A stretch of 19,499 nucleotides of DNA, from NCBI GenBank assembly GCA_964551295.1, contig CAZKDJ010000066.1:1-19499 (forward strand), given 5' to 3'. This stretch comes from JAFGED01 sp964551295 (GTDB lineage Bacteria; Chloroflexota; Anaerolineae; B4-G1). A program made the position numbers and the translations under genes. This document shows positions 13,890 to 19,499 of the stretch, piece after piece (position 1 is the first letter of the stretch; every line of letters starts with the position of its first letter). Under the pieces are notes generated by a model. The model was not told the DNA's origin. It made no database searches and saw only the letters and a program-made list of their open reading frames with translations.

Positions 13890-16202
13890 TCACTCCTCGG
13901 TTTGCGTGTGTTGTGATTCGTCGGCCGGCAGCGTGAAATAGAAAACGCTTCCCACGCCTACCTCGCTCTCGACGCCCACGTCTCCGCCCAACTTTTCCAC
14001 GATGCGCCGGACGATGGACAGGCCCAGCCCGTACCCTTCGGCGCGCACCTGGTGCAGACGTGTGAACTCGGTGAACAGGCTCTCTTGCTCCTCCTCGGTG
14101 AGGCCCGCGCCGTTGTCGCACACCCAGAAACGTACCGCACCATCCTGTGCCGTCGCTCCCAGCTCGACGCGCGGTGGTTGGCCGCCGTACTTGAGGGCAT
14201 TGCTGATATAGTTGACCCACACTTCCTGCACCCACGGGCCGTAGCCCACGGCTACCGGCCACTCTTCGGGCGCGGCGACCTCGCCTTGATACTGGGCGAT
14301 CATGCTGTTCAGCCGTTCCTTTGCCTCGACGACGATGGGGAACATATCAAGCGGCTTGCATTCGTCCTGCTGCTGCTTACGCACGCTGGCCAGTAGCAGT
14401 AGTTCGTCGATGATATTGCCCATCCTCTTCGCGTTTCTGGCGATGACTTGGATATCTTGCAGCACTGCATCCATTGGCATATTGGCGCCTTCTGTTTCGA
14501 GCATTGTGCTGTAAGCGGTCAACCCGCTTAGAGGGTTCCTCAGATCGTGGGCCACGGTGTGCGCAAAGGCGTCCAGTTCGGCGTTCTGCCTTTCTAATCC
14601 TACTGCGTATTGCCTCAACTCCCCGATCAGGCGCGCGTTGTCGATGGCGACCGCGACCGAGGCAGCCAGGGCCTCTGTCAGGTTAAGATCATCCTCGGTG
14701 AACGGCCCCACGATTTTGTTGACCATCTCCAGCACGCCGATGACGGAGCCCCGTACCTGGAGCGGTACCGCGAGCAGGGAGCGTGTCTGGAAACGGGTCT
14801 GTTCGTCGACACCGGAGAAATGGCGATCGTCGCTGGCGGCATCGGATATGATGGCGCTCTCTTTGTGCTCCATGACCCAGCCGACGACGCCCTGATCGGT
14901 GGGTATGCGCATGTTGACCGGTGACTGTTCTGGCTCAACGCCCAACTGGTTACAGGCGGCCCAGCATACCATCTCGTCTTTCTTTTCTTCGTCCAGCAGC
15001 CACACCGACACGCCTTGTACGGCGATAACCTCTGTCAGGATGCGTGACAGTTGAGCCGTGATTTGATGTTGGTTGAGGGAAGCGGTCAATTGTTGCCCGA
15101 GTTGATTGAGCCGAGCCAGTGTGTAGGCGTGCTGCCTCAGGGTCATCTCTGTCTTTTCGCGCCCGGCCTGAGCCTGTTCCAGCTTTGACAGCATGCTGTT
15201 GATCGCTTGGGCCAGGCTGGATAGCTCGTCCTGGCCTGTGAGGTGTACGCGTTTCGAGAGATCGCTGGTCGCGCCGATGCGATCGACGCTCTGGTTGAGG
15301 TATGCCAGCCGTGCCAGCACCGATCTCTCCAACAGGATTATCGATACCGCACCAAACACCAGGCCGATGGCCAGCAGAGAGAGCAAGAAATACAGTATGC
15401 TTTGCTCTCCTTGGTTGTAGATGTCTCTAGCCATCCGAGTCTCTACGATGAGTGCCGGGTTGCCATAGATGTCGTCCAGTCGAGCGTATCCGGCGATCGT
15501 GTCCGGGCCTTGAGGCCTCACCAAGGTGGTTCCTTCCGTCGATAACGATTCGCTCAGGTCGTTCGGCGCTTCCTCAAAGCGCGTAATGGTAAAGGGGATC
15601 AGCGAGGTTCCTGCCAATAGCTCAATCTCTGTCTCGTCTAGGTAGCGGGCCATGATCAATGCCCCGCGAATTGGCTCTTCCTCTTCACTGGTTAGAATGG
15701 AATGCGAGGCTACGAGGAGCGGCCCGGCTGGCGAAAGGACGAGGCCCTTGATCGCGCTGTCGGTTTCGGGGTGGCGTGCCAACATCGAATCGCCGGTGGT
15801 GCTTTCGAGTAGGCTCTCTGAGATGGGAATTTGTTCCTCTTCTTGCAGATCGTAGCCTTTCCCATAGACCAAATTGCCCTGCGCATCGACGTACAGGACA
15901 AAGTTGAGCCGCATGTGGAGAAAGGTTTCGTCTACGAGATTGGAATCGACATAGTCTTGGTTGCCGTCTGCGACGAATACGTAGGTGTCGTCCCGGGCGG
16001 CCCAGTCGAATGCTGTTGCATCCAGGGCGTCAATGTCGTTCTGGAGGGCGCTCAACACGCGGTCGAGGTTCTGCTGGACGTTCTCTTCTTCAAGCCGGGC
16101 AAAGCCGTTTAGCAGGATCAGGTGTGAACTGACGTAAAGCAGCGAAAGTAAAAAGACGATGGTCAGACCTATGCTGATCAGTGTCTTGTTGCGTAATCTC
16201 AT
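13890..16202 (-). CDS. membrane sensor histidine kinase (CHASE4-like, HAMP, GAF)
   Basis: A 770-residue membrane kinase. Segment 1 (~8-32, ISIGLTIVFLLSLLYVSSHL) is followed by a ~250-residue extracytoplasmic domain with CHASE4 features (FDWAARDDTYVF, FVLYVDAQGNLVYGKGYD). Segment 2 (YFLLSLLAIGLVFGAVSIIL) leads into a HAMP domain (RIGATSDLSKRV...LSSLAQAINSM), a GAF domain (~420-560 region, GVVGWVMEHKESAII), HisKA with phospho-acceptor H552 in AHTVAHDLRNP, and HATPase motifs NALKYGG, DNGAGLTEEE, GYGLGLSIV. No receiver is attached and no partner regulator is adjacent. ATG 16202 is preferred: AGGAGGG lies upstream and the membrane segment then begins at once. The open frame extends to 16349 but into purD. 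It lies 25 bp after purD and two bases before purN. Confidence 0.93.
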   Translation of the reverse strand: MRLRNKTLISIGLTIVFLLSLLYVSSHLILLNGFARLEEENVQQNLDRVLSALQNDIDALDATAFDWAARDDTYVFVADGNQDYVDSNLVDETFLHMRLNFVLYVDAQGNLVYGKGYDLQEEEQIPISESLLESTTGDSMLARHPETDSAIKGLVLSPAGPLLVASHSILTSEEEEPIRGALIMARYLDETEIELLAGTSLIPFTITRFEEAPNDLSESLSTEGTTLVRPQGPDTIAGYARLDDIYGNPALIVETRMARDIYNQGEQSILYFLLSLLAIGLVFGAVSIILLERSVLARLAYLNQSVDRIGATSDLSKRVHLTGQDELSSLAQAINSMLSKLEQAQAGREKTEMTLRQHAYTLARLNQLGQQLTASLNQHQITAQLSRILTEVIAVQGVSVWLLDEEKKDEMVCWAACNQLGVEPEQSPVNMRIPTDQGVVGWVMEHKESAIISDAASDDRHFSGVDEQTRFQTRSLLAVPLQVRGSVIGVLEMVNKIVGPFTEDDLNLTEALAASVAVAIDNARLIGELRQYAVGLERQNAELDAFAHTVAHDLRNPLSGLTAYSTMLETEGANMPMDAVLQDIQVIARNAKRMGNIIDELLLLASVRKQQQDECKPLDMFPIVVEAKERLNSMIAQYQGEVAAPEEWPVAVGYGPWVQEVWVNYISNALKYGGQPPRVELGATAQDGAVRFWVCDNGAGLTEEEQESLFTEFTRLHQVRAEGYGLGLSIVRRIVEKLGGDVGVESEVGVGSVFYFTLPADESQHTQTEE

Positions 16203-16227
16203 CGTGCTAATTCCCTCCTGCCAACAC

Positions 16228-17517
16228 CTATTGCAAGAGCTGGGGAGACGACGTCCCCATCGCGATGTCGCTCCTGTTTTGTGCGCCATCAAAGTCGATT
16301 CGCGCGATGCCCTCGTACGCTTTTGTGCGAGCCTCTTCCAGGCTGGCACCGACGGACGTCACCGCCAGCACACGCCCGCCCGCTGTGAGCAGCTTTCCGC
16401 CTTGTAGCTTGGTTCCGGCCTGAAAGACGACGGTATCGGGGAGCGCGTTGGCTTCCTCGACGCCCGTGATGGCTTTTCCCTTCTCGTACGCGCCGGGGTA
16501 GCCGCCAGAGGCCTTGACCACGCAGACGGCGTGGGCAGGCTTCCAGCGCACCTCGATCTCGTCCAGTCGCCCTTCGATGCAGGCCAAGAGAATGTCAACC
16601 AGGTCGTTCTCCAATAGCGGCAGCAACACCTGCGTCTCCGGGTCGCCGAAGCGGCAGTTGAACTCGAGCACGCGCATGCCGCGCTTGGTGAGCATCAACC
16701 CGGCGTAGATGATGCCCACGTAGGGCGTGCCGCGGCCCCGCATGCCGTCGATGACCGGCTGCAGGACGCGCCTGCGGGCTTCCTCGATCATCTCCGGCGG
16801 CAGGTAGGGGGAGGGGGCGTAGCAGCCCATCCCGCCGGTGTTCGGCCCCGCGTCTCCGTCGCCCACGCGCTTATAGTCGCGGGCTGGGATCATGGGCACC
16901 ACCGTCTGGCCGTCGGAAAAGGCCAGTAGCGAGGCCTCTTCTCCTATCAGACAGTCCTCGACCAGCACCTCGTCGCCGGCGTCGCCAAAGGCGCGCGCCA
17001 CCATCGTCCTGTGCAGCGCGGCCTCTGCCTCCTCCAGCGTCGAACAGACGAACACCCCCTTGCCCGCCGCCAGGCCGCTGGCCTTGACGACGATTCCCTG
17101 GGTGAGGGGCAGCGTGCGCAGGTAAGCCAGCGCTGCGTCGTAGTCGTGAAAGATGGCGCCCACGCCGGAGGGGATGCCCTCCTCGATCATAAAGCGCTTG
17201 GAGAAGGCTTTGGAGCCTTCGAGTTGGGCGGCGGCCCCGGTCGGACCGAAGGCGCTCAGGCCGGCCTCCTCGAAGGCATCGACCAGCCCGACGACCAGCG
17301 GCGCTTCCGGCCCTACCACCGTCAGGTCGATGCGTTCCTTCTTGGCGAAATCGACCAGGGCGGGGACGTCGGTGCCGGAGATGGCCACGTTTTGGGCGAT
17401 CTCGGCCGTGCCGCCGTTCCCCGGCGCGACGAAGAGCGTGTCGACTTGTGGCGATTGGGCGAGTTTCCAGGCCAGCGTGTGCTCGCGCCCGCCTGAACCG
17501 ACGACTAGGATGCGCAT
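16228..17517 (-). CDS. purD: phosphoribosylamine-glycine ligase (GAR synthetase)
   Basis: A 429-residue ATP-grasp enzyme joining phosphoribosylamine and glycine with ATP to give GAR, the second step of purine synthesis. Family motifs in order: VVGSGGREHTLAWKL at the N-terminus, VVGPEAPLVVGLVD, the ATP-grasp segment VVKASGLAAGKGV, PARDYKRVGDGDAGPNTGGM, and LEFNCRFGDPETQVLLPLL with metal-binding Glu/Asn. Length matches bacterial PurD. The start is well supported by AAGGAGG located 17522-17529 (read on the minus strand). The C-terminal tail after the conserved part (NRSDIAMGTSSPQLLQ) is short and not recognised. It is the first gene of the purD-kinase-purN unit; its upstream region is the edge of the A+T-rich cassette-like island. 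Confidence 0.97.
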   Translation of the reverse strand: MRILVVGSGGREHTLAWKLAQSPQVDTLFVAPGNGGTAEIAQNVAISGTDVPALVDFAKKERIDLTVVGPEAPLVVGLVDAFEEAGLSAFGPTGAAAQLEGSKAFSKRFMIEEGIPSGVGAIFHDYDAALAYLRTLPLTQGIVVKASGLAAGKGVFVCSTLEEAEAALHRTMVARAFGDAGDEVLVEDCLIGEEASLLAFSDGQTVVPMIPARDYKRVGDGDAGPNTGGMGCYAPSPYLPPEMIEEARRRVLQPVIDGMRGRGTPYVGIIYAGLMLTKRGMRVLEFNCRFGDPETQVLLPLLENDLVDILLACIEGRLDEIEVRWKPAHAVCVVKASGGYPGAYEKGKAITGVEEANALPDTVVFQAGTKLQGGKLLTAGGRVLAVTSVGASLEEARTKAYEGIARIDFDGAQNRSDIAMGTSSPQLLQ

Positions 17518-17693
17518 GTGTTCCTCCTTGAAATCAACATAGTCTCAGTAGATCCAAGATTCGCAGCGAACAACTCGACTGGAGCCTCCAGATCGCCATC
17601 CTTTTGCCGTCGCTCGATTCCCGGCATGATATAGACTTCAAAGATGTTCTCACTTGCTCTTCGGTAGATCTCTTCGTAGTCTGAGTTCTTCAC
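17505..17693 (-). pseudogene. truncated cassette-type open reading frame upstream of purD
   Basis: A 62-codon frame beginning with GTG at 17693, with AAAGG seven bases upstream, and running over the purD start before stopping. Its first ~45 residues look like real protein (NSDYEEIYRRASENIFEVYI then PGIERRQKDGDL); the tail (ISRRNTCAS) is encoded by the purD ribosome site and start region and looks like out-of-frame readthrough. The likely reading is the 5' part of a cassette gene whose remainder was lost where the island meets purD. It begins 33 bases after the end of the inner attC-like site, as a cassette gene would. No function is recognised. A genuine small gene is possible but less likely. 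Confidence 0.45.
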
Positions 17694-17726
17694 ATCTACA
17701 CCTTTCGTGCTCCAGGACTGCGGGCA

Positions 17727-17856
17727 CCCCAACGGTTGGCTTCAGGCGCCGGGTGGCTGAAGCGTGGCCTACCTCGATAGAAACCGCCGCCTCTGACCAC
17801 GCCAAGTAACGATTTGAGCGCCGATACAACCCGGTCGGCTCCAAGCGGTGTTGGGC
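17727..17856 (-). repeat. attC-like recombination site (inner)
   Basis: About 130 bp of imperfect inverted repeat. Read on the minus strand it opens with GCCCAAC (fits the RYYYAAC core) and ends with GTTGGGG (one base off GTTRRRY). The arms next to the cores, 17739-17754 and 17829-17846, pair imperfectly (GCTT..AG..C..CCGGGT on both when read inward) with unpaired bases, as attC sites do. It lies 20 bp after the stop of the 242-residue gene, the position expected of a cassette attC, and in the same orientation. It shares TTGTATCG, a TGACCAC-GCC motif and GCGCCGGGT with the site at 19381. Confidence 0.6.
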
Positions 17857-17875
17857 CGCACCCCAATCCGCAAGC

Positions 17876-18604
17876 CTAGCTACCAACACCCACTTGACTC
17901 CAAACCAAGTTTGAGTAATAGTCGTAACTAGCTTTCGGCGTTACAAAGGATAGGACCGAGTCAGTGAGTTCTTGTTTGTTGATACTCCAACCGTGTTTGT
18001 CTATTTTGACTGCCTTGATACCGGCAGTGTTCTTTCCTTTGGACAGCAAAGAACGCGTGTTCCCTCTTTGCCAAGAATCATAGAAAATGATTCTCTCTTG
18101 ATCAAGTAATGCGCCAATGACCGTCACTGTATGTGCACAATCGCCTAGAAAAACACCAAGAGTGCCACTTGGGTTTGGCAGTCCTTTCAACTCTGCAAGT
18201 GACAAGTTCGCGACTTGTTCACGATGATGCTTGAACGAGTGGTAAATGTAATCCCATATGTCGGCGGGTAAAAGGTCTGTTATGAACGATTGAGGGATTC
18301 TGCTAGGAGGCCAGTATTCTTTTGCGTTCCTAAGACACATATGAAACTGCCTGGACAGCAAGGTAATGGCAAGCCATAGCTCTTCAAGAGTGCCCCCTCT
18401 TCGTTGTACGGTGAATTCTCCCTTCTTGAACCTCTCGAATTCTTGTTGAATCTCCTCATAGTTGATCGCAGCTAGCTCCTGTTGAGTTCTAGGGAATTGG
18501 GAGGTTCTGGACCAGGATTGTGCTATGAACAATATAGGCCATTCAAGATCCTGCCAATTTTCCCACTGAGAATGATGTTTGGCCGCTAATTGATAAGTTT
18601 CCAT
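17876..18604 (-). CDS. unknown protein with possible papain-like His/Asp motif
   Basis: A 242-residue soluble protein, not recognised. The N-terminal part is rich in Trp, Gln and Glu (WENWQDLEWPILFIAQSWSR), suggesting helices. At the C-terminal half, C156-A-H158-TVTVIG is followed by IIFYD176-SWQRG, which resembles the His ... Asn/Asp-Ser-Trp arrangement of papain-fold and C39-like peptidases. Cys90 (FHMC) would be the only nucleophile candidate upstream of it, at a spacing near that of C39 enzymes, but its context is not typical. A peptidase or deamidase role is therefore only a suggestion. The gene follows the membrane-protein gene by 18 bp and ends 20 bp before the inner attC-like site. 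Base composition is A+T-richer than purD and kinase genes nearby, suggesting acquisition. Confidence 0.75.
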   Translation of the reverse strand: METYQLAAKHHSQWENWQDLEWPILFIAQSWSRTSQFPRTQQELAAINYEEIQQEFERFKKGEFTVQRRGGTLEELWLAITLLSRQFHMCLRNAKEYWPPSRIPQSFITDLLPADIWDYIYHSFKHHREQVANLSLAELKGLPNPSGTLGVFLGDCAHTVTVIGALLDQERIIFYDSWQRGNTRSLLSKGKNTAGIKAVKIDKHGWSINKQELTDSVLSFVTPKASYDYYSNLVWSQVGVGS

Positions 18605-18622
18605 TGATACTCATTTGAGTGC

Positions 18623-19063
18623 CTAGATCAACAGCAGCATAAACACAACTACCGCCGCTGACAATCCCAATACATAAGCTACGGAGCCGAGGATGATTCC
18701 TTGCCTTAGCGTGGAAGCTATGCGATTACGCACTTGTTTGTAGTCAGTGAGAATGACAACTGGCCTGACAGAGAACCGCTTTGGAATCAAGGTTATGGTT
18801 GACAGGATGATGCTTACCAAGAACAAAATAGGGGGTAGGATGCTGATACGGGATTCAAGAGAAGCGGTAGCCATCTGTTCAACTCCAAGGTACTTCAGAA
18901 TCCCGAAATACACTGGTATAGATCCAGAGCTAAACGCTATCAGTGTCTTGCAGAAATCCCTGGCTGTCTCTATTGACGAGCTGATAGTGCTTTCAGCTTC
19001 TCCTAACAAAAGCTTGTCTGACTCGTCTAGTCTGCTCACAGATACAACCTGAATGTTCTTCAT
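18623..19063 (-). CDS. small unknown membrane protein
   Basis: A protein of 146 residues with no recognised family. The first ~37 residues are polar with Ser/Glu-rich helix character (LLLGEAESTISSSIETARDF). Hydrophobic segments follow at about 41-60 (IAFSSGSIPVYFGILKYLGV, weak), 73-94 (ISILPPILFLVSIILSTITL) and 118-146 (GIILGSVAYVLGLSAAVVVF and the Leu-rich end), with a basic loop KQVRNRIASTLRQ before the last. The start ATG overlaps the stop of the zinc-ribbon gene in an ATGA, with GAGAGG upstream, so the two are translationally coupled. Small membrane proteins coupled to soluble partners are frequent in toxin or defence modules, but nothing in this sequence proves such a role. Confidence 0.8.
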   Translation of the reverse strand: MKNIQVVSVSRLDESDKLLLGEAESTISSSIETARDFCKTLIAFSSGSIPVYFGILKYLGVEQMATASLESRISILPPILFLVSIILSTITLIPKRFSVRPVVILTDYKQVRNRIASTLRQGIILGSVAYVLGLSAAVVVFMLLLI

Positions 19064-19329
19064 TCTTGCCTCTCTTCAATCAGGTGCGCTTCAGGCTTGG
19101 CGTCGACCTCAGATATCCACAAGTAGGTTTTCATCGGTATGGTGACCTCTGCTTTGAAGCGTTCATTCTCAACAGGACATTCTAGGACGATAGTCAAACA
19201 TCGCGTTCCATCTGTCGTCTTGTTTTTTCCTCCAAACAGATACGTGGTTCCCAGGTACAGTTGGTAGGTATGTTTCCCTCCACAGACTGGGCAAACTTTG
19301 ATCGTGACTTTCCTTGTGTGTTTGGGCAA
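19060..19329 (-). CDS. small zinc-ribbon protein
   Basis: A protein of 89 residues from a TTG start at 19329, chosen because AGGAGGG lies five bases upstream; the frame is open to another TTG at 19347, which would include the ribosome site itself. Near the start is C13-P-V-C16-GGKHTY, and a second possible pair C44/C51 (TRCLTIVLECP), together a likely zinc ribbon. The C-terminal half is short beta-strands (FKAEVTIPMKTYLWISEV) ending in a charged tail (HLIEERQE). It is the first gene after the outer attC-like site, 51 bp from its core, and its stop overlaps the next gene's start. Nucleic-acid or protein binding would be usual for such ribbons; partner unknown. Confidence 0.7.
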   Translation of the reverse strand: MPKHTRKVTIKVCPVCGGKHTYQLYLGTTYLFGGKNKTTDGTRCLTIVLECPVENERFKAEVTIPMKTYLWISEVDAKPEAHLIEERQE

Positions 19330-19380
19330 CTTATCCCTCCTAACCAATCAAATAGGTCTCTCACCAGAGAGTTTTGCGCG

Positions 19381-19499
19381 GCCCAACGGCGGAGCTCACC
19401 TGCCCGCGCCGGGTTTGCATGACCACCGCCTGAACAAGCTCACGAACGACTGCAAAAAGCCGCGATACAACGGAGCGCCGAAGGCGCGGGTCAGGTGCA
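19381..19499 (-). repeat. attC-like recombination site (outer, cut by window end)
   Basis: On the plus strand it opens with GCCCAAC, which is GTTGGGC (fits GTTRRRY) on the minus strand. The arm CACCTGCCCGCGCC (19397-19410) is complementary to GGCGCGGGTCAGGTG (19483-19497) except for one extra T, i.e. a bulged base, the hallmark that gives attC sites their strand polarity. The far core should lie just beyond 19499. Internal motifs TTGTATCG, TGACCACCGCC and GCGCCGGGT are shared with the inner site, so both belong to one family. No integrase gene is present in the window. Confidence 0.6.

Larger units (their letters stand above)
17727..19387 (-). mobile_element. integron-type gene cassette or attC cluster without integrase
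   Basis: The unit runs, on the minus strand, from the outer GTTGGGC core through the zinc-ribbon, membrane and 242-residue genes to the inner attC-like site. Gene direction, short leader, tight packing, site orientation and 20 bp between last stop and site all fit cassette organisation. Three genes in one cassette is unusual, as most hold one or two. The island is A+T-richer than the flanking purD operon. The alternative is a dispersed long inverted repeat that merely flanks the genes. Confidence 0.5.

Noticed and set aside
13888..14262. N-terminal extension of purN
   Set aside because: The open frame continues into the kinase gene, but the PurN fold begins right at ATG 13887, which has its own ribosome site.
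16203..16349. N-terminal extension of the sensor kinase
   Set aside because: The extra 49 residues overlap the purD 3' end and are not membrane- or signal-like; the first membrane segment follows ATG 16202 directly.
17727..17856. Reading the inverted repeat as a simple rho-independent terminator
   Set aside because: It is 130 bp long, with imperfect arms separated by a large centre and without a T-tract; it matches the second site at 19381 in internal motifs.
17650..17889. 79-codon minus-strand frame across the inner attC-like site
   Set aside because: It is a translation of the inverted repeat itself, with no ribosome site and Arg-rich composition; the repeat structure explains the sequence better.
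1..19499. CRISPR array, tRNA or rRNA genes
   Set aside because: No regularly spaced direct repeats and no tRNA cloverleaf or rRNA-like conserved stretches were noticed on reading; no covariance search could be run.

Overview
The window reads like a chromosomal segment of an uncultured or little-studied bacterium. Very long multi-GAF histidine kinases, ABC-2 permease pairs and a GC-rich backbone with GTG/TTG starts and strong AGGAGG ribosome sites suggest a Chloroflexota (Anaerolineae-like) genome. That assignment is a judgement from style; no rRNA or other marker is present.

Plus strand, 1-3534: four closely packed genes. They are the 3' part of an alpha/beta hydrolase, a V4R-domain protein, a protein combining a nucleotidyltransferase-like N-terminus with a left-handed beta-helix, and a reductase that strongly resembles cyanobacterial long-chain acyl-ACP reductase (Rossmann GATGSIG motif and the catalytic-type Cys at residue 292). 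Plus strand, 3609-10047: a signalling block made of a receiver-GGDEF-like protein with a GGDDF variant motif, a roughly 1700-residue soluble hybrid kinase (six GAF domains, PAS, HisKA, HATPase, two receivers), and a stand-alone receiver. None carries a DNA-binding domain. A second alpha/beta hydrolase (10081-10875), related to the first, has Gly in place of the nucleophilic Ser. Two ABC-2 type permeases (10946-13187) follow without a visible ATPase.

Minus strand, 17517-13288: a compact purD - sensor kinase - purN operon. A CHASE4-like/HAMP/GAF histidine kinase sits between two enzymes of consecutive steps of purine synthesis (GAR synthetase and GAR transformylase). An inverted repeat between the convergent permease and purN genes may terminate both.

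Minus strand, 19499-17505: a visibly more A+T-rich island just upstream of purD. It is bounded by two long imperfect inverted repeats with integron attC-like architecture (GCCCAAC ... GTTGGG cores, complementary arms with unpaired bases, shared internal motifs). Between them lie three tightly packed unknown genes: a small zinc-ribbon protein, a small membrane protein and a protein with a possible papain-like His/Asp signature. A truncated reading frame lies between the inner site and purD. This looks like an integron-type gene cassette, or integrase-less attC cluster, carrying an undescribed three-gene module. It is the most novel part of the window.
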